A stretch of DNA of 64,000 bases from Clostridium sp. AM49-4BH (GCF_003478335.1 NZ_QUFB01000006.1:35093-99092); one strand, 5' to 3'. Shown: positions 38,133 to 48,472, counted from the first letter of the stretch. The notes: generated from the letters alone by a model not told the origin. Numbers and translations are program-made.

Positions 38133-39116
38133 TTACTCGCATCTGGTACCAAGAATACCAGCTACTTCGTATTCATAATCGTTGATATCTTTGGTCATTG
38201 CAAACGCCTCATCTACATCAACGTCATAAACTCTACCATTCTTATAACCGATCAAACGATTCTTCTTACCCTGCTCAATGACATCAATTGCATAAGCACC
38301 CATTACAGATGCATACACACGATCTCTTGCTGTCGGACTGCCACCACGCTGCATATGACCAAGGATCGTTGCACGTGTCTCAATGCCTGTCTCCTCCTCA
38401 ATGCGCTTAGCAAGCCCATAAGAATGACCGATTCCTTCTGCATTCACGATCACCTGATGTGTCATGCCTGCTTCTCGGTTGCTCTTGATGATTCCCATCA
38501 AACGATCATAATCGTTATCAAATTTCTCCGGGATCAAGATCTGCTCTGCACCATTAGCAATACTACACCACAATGCAATATATCCTGCTGAGCGGCCCAT
38601 AACCTCGACAACGCTGACACGCTCATGAGAGTTGGAAGTCTCGCGGATGCGGTCAATTGCTTCCATTGCAGTATTTACTGCAGTGTCAAAACCAATCGTA
38701 TACTCAGTGTAAGCGATATCCAGATCGATCGTGCCCGGAATACCAACAATATTTACACCATATTTTGACAGATCACGTGCCCCCTTGAAAGAGCCGTCAC
38801 CACCAATAACGATCAGAGTTTCAATACCGAGTTCTTTACAGATTCCTGCTGCTTTCTGCTTACCGGCGTCCTCACCAAACTCTGCACTTCTTGCTGTAAA
38901 CAAAAATGTACCACCATGCTGTAACTTCTCTGATACATCGTGGAATGTCATCTTAGAGATTTCTTTATTTAATAATCCGTTATATCCTCTACGGATTCCA
39001 TATACCTCATAACCCTTTGCAATACCCGTACGTACTACGGCACGCACTGCTGCGTTCATTCCAGGCGCATCTCCACCACTAGTCAATACGGCAATCTTGC
39101 CTTTACATTCACCCAT
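38133..39116 (-). CDS. pfkA: 6-phosphofructokinase
   Basis: Phosphorylates fructose 6-phosphate to fructose 1,6-bisphosphate. Motifs: TSGGDAPGMNAA, GGDGSFKGA (Gly after the Asp favours ATP over pyrophosphate), the catalytic segment and the substrate site EVMGRSAGYIA. The usual TIDND is TIDLD here; the catalytic Asp is kept but the following Asn is Leu, which sets a slightly divergent PfkA apart. 327 residues from the ATG at 39116 (GGAGG upstream). Confidence 0.93.
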   Translation of the reverse strand: MGECKGKIAVLTSGGDAPGMNAAVRAVVRTGIAKGYEVYGIRRGYNGLLNKEISKMTFHDVSEKLQHGGTFLFTARSAEFGEDAGKQKAAGICKELGIETLIVIGGDGSFKGARDLSKYGVNIVGIPGTIDLDIAYTEYTIGFDTAVNTAMEAIDRIRETSNSHERVSVVEVMGRSAGYIALWCSIANGAEQILIPEKFDNDYDRLMGIIKSNREAGMTHQVIVNAEGIGHSYGLAKRIEEETGIETRATILGHMQRGGSPTARDRVYASVMGAYAIDVIEQGKKNRLIGYKNGRVYDVDVDEAFAMTKDINDYEYEVAGILGTRCE

Positions 39117-39267
39117 AATATCCTCCATTTCTGTCATTTGTTTGACTGTCTGTGCCTGATTATATTTTGCACAACAGTATTATTCTATTATGTTCCCGCC
39201 CTTTTTCAATATCTATTTGGAAAAAAGTAAGGTCTTTTCCATAAAAATAGATTATCACCTCATAATT

Positions 39268-39783
39268 TTATACAATATCCGGATTTTCCCAGCTAAGTCT
39301 ATGTAAGTTTCCTTCGGTCTGCATCGAGAAAAAGTCATTTTGGCGTAACGCCTCATACAGTACGATCGCCACAGAATTCGATAAGTTCAAGGAACGTATC
39401 TGTGGATTCATAGGAATACGGATCGCAGTGTCCGGCGTCTGCACCAAAATTTCTTCCGGAATCCCTGCACTCTCCTTACCGAACATAATATACGCATCTT
39501 CCTCATAGGATACATCTGTATATCGATGACGTGCCTTTGTCGTCGCCATATACATCTTGTCTCGTGCTTTTGGATTTTTTTCCAAAAAATCCTCATAGCT
39601 GTCATAAATAGTGACATCCAAATGTTCCCAGTAATCTAATCCTGCCCGTTTCAGCATTTTATCATTGATCCGAAAACCCATCGGCTCGATCAAATGCAGC
39701 CTCGTGCCGGTGGCACAACACGTCCTTCCGATATTACCGGTATTTGCCGGCATTTCCGGCTCCAAAAGTACAATATTTAACAC
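39268..39783 (-). CDS. trmL: tRNA (cytidine/uridine-34-2'-O)-methyltransferase TrmL
   Basis: SPOUT-family methyltransferase that modifies the wobble base of tRNA-Leu. The N-terminal LLEPEMPANTGNIGRTC motif and the C-terminal SAM-knot residues MFGKESAGIPEE and IPMNPQIRSLNLSNSVAI are typical. About 171 residues. The start is uncertain: GTG at 39783 (reading MLNIVLLEP) fits homologues, GTG at 39792 is closer to the AAAGGA site. No ATG is available upstream. Confidence 0.92.
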   Translation of the reverse strand: MLNIVLLEPEMPANTGNIGRTCCATGTRLHLIEPMGFRINDKMLKRAGLDYWEHLDVTIYDSYEDFLEKNPKARDKMYMATTKARHRYTDVSYEEDAYIMFGKESAGIPEEILVQTPDTAIRIPMNPQIRSLNLSNSVAIVLYEALRQNDFFSMQTEGNLHRLSWENPDIV

Positions 39784-39836
39784 AACAATCACTGATTCCT
39801 TTCTGGCATAGATCCAATATCTATAGCCATTGCTTC

Positions 39837-40823
39837 CTACTCATATATCTTGTATAACTCATCACTGCCTGCCGGCTCTAAAAATCTCGTTTCCTCTCCA
39901 CTGCGTATCACACGGTCATTACCTTCCGTAGCGCGTCCGATCACCGCTGCCGGTATTCCTGCCTCCTGCAATCGCTCTACTAACAAATTACCATTCTCGC
40001 AGCCGATTAACATACAGCCACTCGATATGAGCAGATACGGATTGATATCAAAAACCTCACACAATTCTATTGTCTCCTGACGGATCGGTATTTTATCAAG
40101 ATCTGCAACGATACCGACTCCCGATGCTGCGCCCATCTCCCACAGTGCGCCAAAAATACCACCTTCCGTCACGTCATGCATAGCATGTACACCATGCTGC
40201 ATTGCAATCTTCGCTTCCGGCACAACTGAAATATGCTTCAGAAAACTTTCTGCTGTATCAATAAGATGAGCCGGCAGCGTTTGTTCCAAAACATCTCGTT
40301 TCTCAGCCGCTATGATCGCAGAACCTTCTAACCCTGCCCATTTCGTCATGACCAGCTCATCGCCGGGCTGCATTCCTCCCGTCGAAAGGAGATCACCACG
40401 CGCAACCTTTCCAACCCCTGTCACTGTGATGACCGGTCGATTCACGGCGTCAGACACCTCCGTATGTCCGCCTAAGATCTCGATCTGCAACTCATCGCAT
40501 GCCTGCTCCAATTCGCTCATAATACGTCTGAGGTCCTGTTCCTCCGTCTCCGGCGGCAAAATAATGCTACTCAAAATACCTATCGGCTCCGCTCCTGCCG
40601 TTGCCAGATCGTTCGCCGTAATATGTACGGCAAAGACCCCCATCTGCTTGTCTGCCCCAGTGATCGGATCCGTAGAAAGCACAAAAACCTCTCCCTGCTC
40701 CGGTGCGACTGCTGCACAGTCTTCTCCAACACCCGGATGCAGCAAAACCTCTTGTCGTCTATGGTGAATCTGCTTAAATACCGCTCTTTTCAGTACATTT
40801 TCCGGTACTTTTCCTATCTTCAT
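39837..40823 (-). CDS. AIR-synthase-related (PurM/HypE superfamily) protein
   Basis: 328 residues. The PurM-like fold shows GVGEDCAAVAPE, STDPITGADK, the ANDLATAGAEP segment and LGGHTEVSDAV, as in HypE, ThiL and SelD relatives. No hydrogenase, thiamine or purine genes are near, so this is an orphan member often annotated as AIR synthase. It presumably binds ATP and phosphorylates or dehydrates a small substrate. The start at 40823 (MKIGKVPENV) follows AAAGGAG. Confidence 0.82.
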   Translation of the reverse strand: MKIGKVPENVLKRAVFKQIHHRRQEVLLHPGVGEDCAAVAPEQGEVFVLSTDPITGADKQMGVFAVHITANDLATAGAEPIGILSSIILPPETEEQDLRRIMSELEQACDELQIEILGGHTEVSDAVNRPVITVTGVGKVARGDLLSTGGMQPGDELVMTKWAGLEGSAIIAAEKRDVLEQTLPAHLIDTAESFLKHISVVPEAKIAMQHGVHAMHDVTEGGIFGALWEMGAASGVGIVADLDKIPIRQETIELCEVFDINPYLLISSGCMLIGCENGNLLVERLQEAGIPAAVIGRATEGNDRVIRSGEETRFLEPAGSDELYKIYE

Positions 40824-40900
40824 ATTCGTTTGCTCCTTTGTTATCCCGCTCAATCTTATCCGCTAACGTATTCCATTTTAACGGCATAATAGTATATGTT

Positions 40901-42465
40901 TTACTCTTCCGTTACCGGCTTTGTAGTCTTTTTGGCTGCAGCTGTTGCTTTTGGCTTTGCCGTAGCGTTCTTGGCCGGTTTCTTTGTAGACTTTGGTTTT
41001 GCCGTCTTCTTCGGCTCCTTCGAACTCTTTGGCTTGCCTGTTGCTTTTGGATCCTTCGTAGCCTTTGGATCCGCTGACGCACTCGGCTTTGGTGATCCTG
41101 CGGCACCTGCTCCCACCGTCACATGACGCGGTTCTGCCGCATAAGAACTGCTATTGAGCTGCACCTTGTCCGTTTGTTTGCCATTTACTTTAATGATCTT
41201 CCACAGCTTTGCCTTATATCCGACATGCGCAGACTGTGTTACCTCACGATACGATGCAGGCTTTGTCTCATCCACCGTCTCTTCATCATCTCCCGGTTGG
41301 ATCGTCTCTAAGATCTCCGATTCAAAAGAAATCTCCCGACCGCTTTCTCTTGTCTCCTCACCGTAAATACGAAAAGAAAGTACACCGCCCTCGGCTGATG
41401 CCGCAATGTAAACTGGAGCATTGGTATTATTCTTAAATTTAAAATCCTTATAATCACCGGCAATCGCCGCGTCACGCGACACATCAACATAACTTACCAC
41501 CATGGAATGTGGCGAGCGCTCTACCACCTCTAGCTCTGCATTGATCACCGCATTATATAATGTCGTGGAAACCTGGCATACGCCACCACCAACGCCATCA
41601 ACCACTTTACCACTGGAATATTCCGATGCACTTTTGTAACCATTTGCCTCTGTGCGCTCCTTAATCACCTTGATCGTGGAAAATGTTTTGCCCGGATATA
41701 AAATTGTTCCATTGATCCTTCCGGCCGCCGTCTGTACATTCGTCGCACGTGCCGCCGTTGATGTTGCATAAGACGTTGAATAACGTCCCAGCAGATCTTG
41801 GCATTTCGATACCATTTCCTGCGTGTACTTTGGCTCTGTTGTCTCCACAATCGCCTGTACCGTATAGGAATCCGACTGGTCTGATTCCTGCAGCGTCTTG
41901 CGGATACGATCGATCGTTTGGTCGACCTGCAATTCTCTGCCGGTACGTTCCTTAGATGCAACAAATCGTCCATTTTTTAAGGATAATTTGGAATTTTTGG
42001 CTTTCACATCAAACTGTGTGCACTCTTTTTCAACATATTCTTTGAGTTTCTGCTCATCAAACGAATACTTTAAGGCAAATGTTTTGCCGGATTGATGCGC
42101 ATTCTCCACTTCGCGCATACGCTTTATCAAGTTACCCTTTTTACCAACTGCGTATGCCTGATCGATCAACTTTTCTTCCGAAAAGTGCATTCCGAGTGAT
42201 TCAAAATCTGTTTCCAACTCATTCTCACCGATCTGGATAACAACCTTTCGGCTAAGCAGCCCTGCAATATGATCATCTACGCATTCTCAGCCTCAGCTTT
42301 CGTCATTCCGCCAACTTCGACTTTGCCGATCTTAACCCCTTCACAGATCGTATGCTTTGATCCAAAGATCCCGGAAGAAGCAAGCTCTGCAGCCACTGCC
42401 ACGCCGACAGCCAAAAGACAGCCAACTATAAAAATACCGGATAAACGTTTATTCTTGTTTGTCAT
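40901..42465 (-). CDS. VanW/G5-family cell-wall protein; one-base frameshift
   Basis: Membrane-anchored surface protein: N-terminal hydrophobic anchor (SGIFIVGCLLAVGVAVAAE), peptidoglycan-binding-4 type domain, VanW domain (TAAGRINGTILYPGKTFS, YSSGKVVDGVGGGVCQVSTTLYNA), a G5-like domain, and a Lys/Pro/Thr/Ala-rich tail of about 65 residues that should lie in the wall. Start 42465 after GGGAGG. The frame breaks at 42280/42281: adding one base turns AENA-stop into AENAVDDHIAGLLSRKV and joins both parts. Probably a sequence error; otherwise the gene is truncated. Confidence 0.85.
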
Positions 42466-42657
42466 AATCAATAAGCCTCCCAATTCACATTATATTTTGT
42501 CATAAATAAGAGTCCTTCGCAAGTCAAAGATTTCTTCATAATTTGACATTTTTTCAGTTATTTTGTATAGTCGATTTTAACCGGGAAAATGCAAGGTCAG
42601 TGTTTTGCGATATATCGCACTACGCGGCAGCAATTTCCGAATCAACAAAGGCAAAAA

Positions 42658-42702
42658 GCAAAAGGGCGTCCATTCTATCCTTATAGAATAAGCGCCCTTT
42701 AT
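42658..42702 (-). terminator. Terminator after the 35-residue protein gene
   Basis: Outer arms AAAGGGCG/CGCCCTTT with an inner ATTCTAT/ATAGAAT stem, T-rich on both sides; lies 17 bases after the small gene stop. Confidence 0.8.
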
Positions 42703-42717
42703 AACCCCGCCGATGAA

Positions 42718-42825
42718 CTATTTTACTAAATACTCTAAGACCATAGGCAAAACCATTGCAATAATAACTAAAATACAGATTACTGATGCAATTCTTTTCT
42801 GGTTTTTACGATTAAAAAAGTTCAT
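42718..42825 (-). CDS. 35-residue single-span membrane protein
   Basis: ATG at 42825 preceded by ACAGGAGGT (7 bases), stop TAG at 42718, terminator directly after. The product MNFFNRKNQKRIASVICI continues with one hydrophobic span (about 13-32) and a short Lys tail. The strong ribosome site and dedicated terminator show it is a real gene. In form it resembles Prli42-type mini membrane proteins (stressosome anchors in Listeria), but the sequence is too short to prove this. Confidence 0.7.
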   Translation of the reverse strand: MNFFNRKNQKRIASVICILVIIAMVLPMVLEYLVK

Positions 42826-42923
42826 TGTTACCTCCTGTCTGTCCCCGGTACAGCCCCACCCGCGATGCAAGCTTGTCGGTTCGGCTGTCGGCTTGCAGGC
42901 TGAGAAAGGAATATGTGATCATC

Positions 42924-43541
42924 ATGAATACTATACCTATATTTTTTGTCCTCTTCATTGTATTCATAATTTATGTACAAGTCAAGATGAAACAAGGGAC
43001 AAAAACACCACAGTGGAATCAATCTTTTTGGAGCAAAGAAAAGGCTTCTAACTTCGCCCGCAAAAAAGATATTTCCGAATTGGATTATCTCGAAGTCGAT
43101 CAAAATCTGCTGCCGTGGGACGATCAGGCAGACGGTGCTATACAAGACGCCCAGGATGATGTGCGCGAGATACTGAAACGTCCTATTTTGAACCTGCAGG
43201 GAATGAGCAATGCTGATATTAAACTCAACTACGGCATTGCCAATTTTGAGATCCTTTCTGCCTGCGATCAAAATTATGCCCGACTGATCCGGGCACTAAA
43301 TCAATGGGGAGAGGCACTCTATCAGTCGGAGAAGCTGGCAGACGCAGAGAGCATTTTTTCGTATGCACTGGATATCGGGAGCGATATATCAAGCACCTAC
43401 ATTACCCTTGGCAAAATATACGCTCAAACTGACCGTATTGAGCAGATCCAGCCTTTGATCGAACGCGTCAAAAAACAGGACTTCTTTATGCGGGACACTG
43501 TCATAGACAAACTGACCGGAATCGTCCGATCTTACCAATAG
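42924..43541 (+). CDS. Membrane-anchored TPR-like protein, unknown
   Basis: 205 residues: N-terminal membrane span (MNTIPIFFVLFIVFIIYVQ), then a charged linker and helical repeats (ALNQWGEALYQSEKLADAES, TYITLGKIYAQTDRIE) of TPR type facing the cytoplasm. The start at 42924 follows AGAAAGGA. Divergent from the 35-residue gene; 14 bases before the next gene, probably co-transcribed. Function unknown. Confidence 0.75.
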   Translation: MNTIPIFFVLFIVFIIYVQVKMKQGTKTPQWNQSFWSKEKASNFARKKDISELDYLEVDQNLLPWDDQADGAIQDAQDDVREILKRPILNLQGMSNADIKLNYGIANFEILSACDQNYARLIRALNQWGEALYQSEKLADAESIFSYALDIGSDISSTYITLGKIYAQTDRIEQIQPLIERVKKQDFFMRDTVIDKLTGIVRSYQ

Positions 43542-43555
43542 AAATGAGGTTGACC

Positions 43556-43873
43556 ATGAATAGCAGAAAATCACTATATGACAAACAAGAGTTTTATCGC
43601 AAAGGAGCTATTCTGAAAGCAAGTTTTCAGGGGATGCGTTATCAGGTAGAAAAATGGCAAAAAGACAATGAGGAAGAATGTTTTCGCGCTGCCATATGGC
43701 CTGAGCCGTTTTGCTTTGAAAAGACACCGGAAGAAAATAAAACCTATGCGTATTTTCCGTATACCGAAGAAGGACTGGATGACGTCTATGATTGGCTCTG
43801 CACCCAATATGACGAGAAGAAAGACCGCTGGGACCAGGCAGGGGAATCTGCCATGATCTTTCCAAAAACATGA
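43556..43873 (+). CDS. Small conserved-looking protein of unknown function
   Basis: 105 residues, soluble, starting MNSRKSLYDKQEFYRKGAI. The aromatic-rich centre reads AAIWPEPFCFEKT, and the rest is charged. GAGG site 6 bases upstream of the ATG at 43556. Downstream of, and apparently coupled to, the TPR gene. I do not recognise a family. Confidence 0.65.
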   Translation: MNSRKSLYDKQEFYRKGAILKASFQGMRYQVEKWQKDNEEECFRAAIWPEPFCFEKTPEENKTYAYFPYTEEGLDDVYDWLCTQYDEKKDRWDQAGESAMIFPKT

Positions 43874-43909
43874 AAAGCTCCCAAAATATGACATAATTAT
43901 TACATATTC

Positions 43910-43938
43910 TTTACAGAATCACCCTATTATGATAGAAT
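43910..43938 (+). promoter_or_regulatory. Promoter of the glycopolymer gene cluster
   Basis: TTTACA (43910-43915), 17-base spacer, TAGAAT (43933-43938). The roughly 95-base leader before the first gene has a small hairpin TGCCGA/TCGGCA. Confidence 0.65.
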
Positions 43939-44039
43939 ATCAAAGGTTTTATCGTTGTTTTGGCGTGTTCTTATGCCGAACGATCGGCATTTCCATTCCA
44001 AAGCGGCATTGATCATATGAAATAGAAATGAGGAACATT

Positions 44040-45314
44040 ATGCATCGCTTGATTCAATTATTAAAGCGGTACCGTCATTACAGACAGTATCAGAAATTAT
44101 TAAAATACCGTAAATATTCACGCTATGGCGCTGACTTCCGCTCCATCGCACGTATCAAAGAATATATTAAGGACTGCATTTACCTGATCGTTCTGCGCGT
44201 CTTTTATATTTTCCCGATCAAGAAAAACCGGGTTATGTTTATGAGTTTTGAAGCCGGCAAATACGCCTGCAATCCTCGCCGCATCTCCGAATATCTGGCA
44301 AAAAATTATCCGGACGATGTAGAGATCATCTGGGCATTTAAAGGAGCGAACAACTTCCGCTGGCTTGCCGACTGGGGCGTATCGAAGACTGTGGAATACG
44401 GTACCTTTTCATTCTACCGTTACGCACTGTCTTCCCGCGTATTCGTATACAATATGCGTATACCTGCCATGATCCCGTTCCGCAAGAAGCAGACAACGAT
44501 CGGAACCGGACACGGTGGCGGTGCATATAAAAAATTGTTATTGGACAATCCAAGCATCCGCACGTCGGATCAGAAGATCCAAGAGCTCAGTGCTTCCCAT
44601 ACGGATATTTTAGTTTCCAGTTGTAAATACTATACCAAATATGTTGTCCGTGGTGCATTTGCTCACAAGGGTGAATGTTTGGAATGTGGAATGCCGCGTA
44701 ATGATGAACTGGTCAATAATCACGACAACAAAACGGCAGCATATATTCGTAAATATTACAATATTCCTGCTGATAATAAGATCATCCTCTATGCTCCTAC
44801 TTACCGCAAGGGCAAACGCAACGAGGCAACGGATTACAATTTGGATGTACGCGGTATCGTAGAAGCTGCCAAAGAACGTTTTGGCGGAGAATGGACTATC
44901 TTGTACCGCATGCATTACTTTATTAAGAAACGTCTTCCGGCAGACACAAAGGGGCAGCATATTATCGATGTCACAGATTATGGCGATATGCAGGATCTCC
45001 TTCTTGCCGCAGATATTTTGATCACAGACTACTCTTCGAGTGTATGGGATTATTCCCTGTTAAAACGTCCATGTTTCCTGTATACCACAGATTTGGACGA
45101 ATATTTAGAGACACAAGGCTTTTACGTGGATGTGCGCGACTGGCCATTCCCACTTGCTAAAAACAATGCCGCATTGGTCGACAATATTGCTCACTTTGAC
45201 GAGGAACAGTATCTCAAAGATGTTCACAAACATCACACCGATCTTGGCAGCTTTGACAACGGAAACGCAACCGAAACAATTTCCAAACGCATTCTGCAGG
45301 AATGCCAGAAATGA
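44040..45314 (+). CDS. CDP-glycerol glycerophosphotransferase family (TagB/TagF-like)
   Basis: 424 residues. The Glyphos_transf fold shows the histidines of the GTGHGGG segment and the acceptor-binding YAPTYRKGK, YRMHYF and LITDYSSSVWDY motifs. These enzymes join glycerol- or ribitol-phosphate from CDP carriers to build teichoic-acid-like polymers. The N-terminus is strongly basic, as for proteins binding the inner membrane face. GAGGA site; start 44040. First gene of a three-gene plus-strand cluster. Confidence 0.88.
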   Translation: MHRLIQLLKRYRHYRQYQKLLKYRKYSRYGADFRSIARIKEYIKDCIYLIVLRVFYIFPIKKNRVMFMSFEAGKYACNPRRISEYLAKNYPDDVEIIWAFKGANNFRWLADWGVSKTVEYGTFSFYRYALSSRVFVYNMRIPAMIPFRKKQTTIGTGHGGGAYKKLLLDNPSIRTSDQKIQELSASHTDILVSSCKYYTKYVVRGAFAHKGECLECGMPRNDELVNNHDNKTAAYIRKYYNIPADNKIILYAPTYRKGKRNEATDYNLDVRGIVEAAKERFGGEWTILYRMHYFIKKRLPADTKGQHIIDVTDYGDMQDLLLAADILITDYSSSVWDYSLLKRPCFLYTTDLDEYLETQGFYVDVRDWPFPLAKNNAALVDNIAHFDEEQYLKDVHKHHTDLGSFDNGNATETISKRILQECQK

Positions 45315-45322
45315 GGATAACT

Positions 45323-46438
45323 ATGAAAGTTGGAATTATCAGTATTAATAAATATTCAAAACACTTGAATTTCGGTGCTGCATTGCATTCCTATGCATTT
45401 CAGCAGTATTTGGATAAGCAGGGGATCGATAACGTCATCATCGACTACCTTCCCCGTTTCATGAAAACTTACAATATGAAATATCCGTTTCTTTCTGAAC
45501 AGCCTAAAGAGAAAATAAAACGATTCTTTTTTTGGCTTGGATATTTCTTTCCGAATCTGACCAGATACAAAAAATTTATGAACTTTTTTGATACGCAGTA
45601 CCGCATGACCAATTGTCAATATGACGAGGCACTGCTTAGCAAGGCATTGTTCGACTTTGATACGATCGTATGCGAAAGCGATGTTATCTGGAGTCCACAC
45701 AGCACACAGGGCTTTGATAATGGATTTTTCTGCAATCTCCCATCTATGCGAGGCAAAAATAAGATATCTTATGCTGCCTGCATCGGTTATACAAACTTTT
45801 CCGAAAAGAGACAGGCGCGTTTCCGCGAACTGCTAAAGAACTTTGATTCCATTTCGGTACGTGAGATTCAGGGAACCGAGTTTACGCAGGAATATACGGA
45901 TAAACCGGTCGTAAATGTGTTAGATCCTACCCTGTTATTAGATGCTGAGGACTATGCAAAGATCGCTGTAAAACCAAAAGAAAAACATTATCTGTTAGTG
46001 TATAACTGCCTCAAAAACAATCGAAAGATGTTAGAGGATGCACATAAAATTGCCAAAGAACGCGGTTTGGAAGTCATTGAGATCAGCGTTTTTTATACAA
46101 ATATTTTCCGTAACAAGGTGAAATTATCCATTGGTATTGAAGAATTTTTAGGATATTTCATGCATGCAGATTTTATATTAACAAATGCTTTTCATGGGGT
46201 CTGCTTTTCTCTTATCAATAAGAAAAGCTTTTATACCTATGCACGTGGAACAAAAGATTCCCGCGTGACCAGTATTTTGCATTTGCTGCACCTAGATGAC
46301 CGATTTTTGCAAAACGATCAAGAAATGCCTGCCGTAACCGAAATCGACTACGATGATGTTTACAAACACCTACAGGCGGAACGCGAAAAATCCGCAAAGT
46401 TTTTAACGGACGCGTTTGCAAAAAGTTTAGAGGCATGA
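45323..46438 (+). CDS. Polysaccharide pyruvyl transferase family protein
   Basis: 371 residues, CsaB/WcaK type (PF04230). The GAALHSYAFQQYL segment and the C-terminal TNAFHGVCFSLI motif are typical. It would add pyruvate ketals to wall sugars. Start 45323 after GAGGAT, 8 bases after the preceding stop. Confidence 0.88.
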   Translation: MKVGIISINKYSKHLNFGAALHSYAFQQYLDKQGIDNVIIDYLPRFMKTYNMKYPFLSEQPKEKIKRFFFWLGYFFPNLTRYKKFMNFFDTQYRMTNCQYDEALLSKALFDFDTIVCESDVIWSPHSTQGFDNGFFCNLPSMRGKNKISYAACIGYTNFSEKRQARFRELLKNFDSISVREIQGTEFTQEYTDKPVVNVLDPTLLLDAEDYAKIAVKPKEKHYLLVYNCLKNNRKMLEDAHKIAKERGLEVIEISVFYTNIFRNKVKLSIGIEEFLGYFMHADFILTNAFHGVCFSLINKKSFYTYARGTKDSRVTSILHLLHLDDRFLQNDQEMPAVTEIDYDDVYKHLQAEREKSAKFLTDAFAKSLEA

Positions 46439-46475
46439 GGAGCAACTTGACAGTAATCACGAGGGGGAAGTGAAG

Positions 46476-48386
46476 ATGAAACCAAACATTTCAATTATTA
46501 TACCGGTGTATAATGTCGAAGCATATTTAGCTGACTGTCTGGATTCGATATTAGCGCAGACATTTGAGAGTTTTGAAGTCATCTTAGTTGATGACGGTTC
46601 GACCGATGGCAGTCCTGCCATTGCACAAAAATACGCCGATGCGCATTCTGAACAGATCTGTTATTACCGCAAAGAAAACGGCGGTCCCGGGCTCGCCAGA
46701 AACTTCGGTATATCCAAAGCAAAGGGCGACTATTTGATGTTCGTCGATTCGGATGATATTGTAGATCCGGAAATGTTGACGGATCTATATGAGTCTGCCT
46801 TTGTACTGGAAAGCGACATTATCTTTTGTCCGTATTTTCGTCATGGACTGTATCAGGAAGTGACGATTGAAGGAACTTATGATTTCGATATGGATAAAGT
46901 ATACGCCGGAACAGATTTTCTAAGACAATCTGATTACACCGTAACAACTTGTTCTAAATTATACCGTACTGCATTTGTCAAACAATTTGCCTTCCCGGCA
47001 CACTGGTTTGAAGATGTGGCGTGGCTTCCGGTCGTTATGTCTTATGCGAAGAAGATCAGTTATGTATCTACGCCTTATTACCACTATTTGCGTCATGATA
47101 CTTCTATCGTCTCCAGCACATCCAACAAGCAGATTCTCGGTAGTCTGGATGCTATCCGTTTTATCGTACAAAATGCCAATCCGGAAGCAGCCTCTGAGGT
47201 TGCCCCATTCACGGCAAGCCTTACTTTGTATATGTGCACACGCCGTCCGGCTTTTGCGGACCGATATGTAGATCTTCTGATGGAAAACAAAGATTTTATC
47301 CTTTCCAACACAAACTTTGAAGAGCACCCACGACTGAAAGTACGCTTGGATTATTATTACAATGCCTTTCAGGCAATTCCAAAACACATATACTACGATC
47401 ACTTTGGAAAAACCACATTAACCGAACAAGAGCAGAATAACCTTGATACTCTGGTCGGCACTTTGGTCGAATTTGATGCAGAGATCACCTGCCTAAATGA
47501 AGAAAACTGTGATATCGATGAGCATCCTGCTATTCGAAAAGCGTATGACGAAGGACGATATCATATCGTTGGGCAATATTTCAAATGTAAAAAATTAATG
47601 GAAGAAGGCGGCATCGCTCTTTCCAAGCAGGTACGCGGCATCAAATATATCACACCGTTATTACTGCGCACACAGGCTCTGTTTGGTTTTCAAAACGATA
47701 CTTCTATCACAGAGCGCATATACGCAGCTGTTGCCGGTCATCCTGTTATGCAGGAGATCTTCGATGTCTTTATGGCTCATATCGATCAAGACGATGCCAT
47801 GACAATCGCAATGCGTGAGATTCTGATGCAGAAAAATCATCTCACATATTCTTACGACCTAGAATGTAACTTTAAGCAAAAATATCTCACTGCCTACAAC
47901 GAAACCGTCCGCGTTTACGCTACCTGCGTACTCGCACACGATTATGGGATCGGCAGTGCTTACTCCGATTGTCACACCAAACCGCTTTCCAAAGAGATCA
48001 AAAACGGCACTGAGTACACGTTAGTTGACAGTTTTTACTTTGATACATTGCTGCGTATCACCAAAGACTATACGGTTTACCAGATGAACCGCGAACGACA
48101 GAATAAGGCAAACGAAACTTTTTTCCTGCACCGCAAGATCGGCAATCTACGCAACCGCATGCATCGCCAGGCAATGCGTATCACTGTGTTAAAGGATCGC
48201 AGCGAAAATATCAAAATGCATTACGATGCTGTCACACGAATGAAAATCATTTGGTATCCATATCAGTTGCTGCGCAAGCTATTCCCTGCAAAAGATGTAA
48301 AAGCTTGGATGAAGCAGCGTGAGGCAGACAAAAAACTAGCTTATTTCCGTCAGATCATAGAACAACCAGAGGAAGAGGATGAATAA
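46476..48386 (+). CDS. Glycosyltransferase family 2 with long C-terminal extension
   Basis: 636 residues. GT-A domain at the N-terminus: SIIIPVYNVEAYLADCLDSI, LVDDGSTDGSP, the DXD motif as VDSDD. The C-terminal 300 residues are helical and specific to this protein. It likely adds a sugar to a surface polymer together with the two genes upstream. ATG at 46476 follows GAGGGGGA. Confidence 0.9.
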   Translation: MKPNISIIIPVYNVEAYLADCLDSILAQTFESFEVILVDDGSTDGSPAIAQKYADAHSEQICYYRKENGGPGLARNFGISKAKGDYLMFVDSDDIVDPEMLTDLYESAFVLESDIIFCPYFRHGLYQEVTIEGTYDFDMDKVYAGTDFLRQSDYTVTTCSKLYRTAFVKQFAFPAHWFEDVAWLPVVMSYAKKISYVSTPYYHYLRHDTSIVSSTSNKQILGSLDAIRFIVQNANPEAASEVAPFTASLTLYMCTRRPAFADRYVDLLMENKDFILSNTNFEEHPRLKVRLDYYYNAFQAIPKHIYYDHFGKTTLTEQEQNNLDTLVGTLVEFDAEITCLNEENCDIDEHPAIRKAYDEGRYHIVGQYFKCKKLMEEGGIALSKQVRGIKYITPLLLRTQALFGFQNDTSITERIYAAVAGHPVMQEIFDVFMAHIDQDDAMTIAMREILMQKNHLTYSYDLECNFKQKYLTAYNETVRVYATCVLAHDYGIGSAYSDCHTKPLSKEIKNGTEYTLVDSFYFDTLLRITKDYTVYQMNRERQNKANETFFLHRKIGNLRNRMHRQAMRITVLKDRSENIKMHYDAVTRMKIIWYPYQLLRKLFPAKDVKAWMKQREADKKLAYFRQIIEQPEEEDE

Positions 48387-48472
48387 TGATTCACCATAAA
48401 CTCTGCATAAAATTTGCATATTGTCTTTGCTGAGTTTTTGCTGAGATATGCGTAGATTTTCTCAAAAAACTA

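Noticed and set aside
40896..41126. Plus-strand frames rich in Ala/Phe/Gly opposite the VanW tail
   Set aside because: They mirror the Lys/Pro-rich repeats of the real gene on the minus strand.
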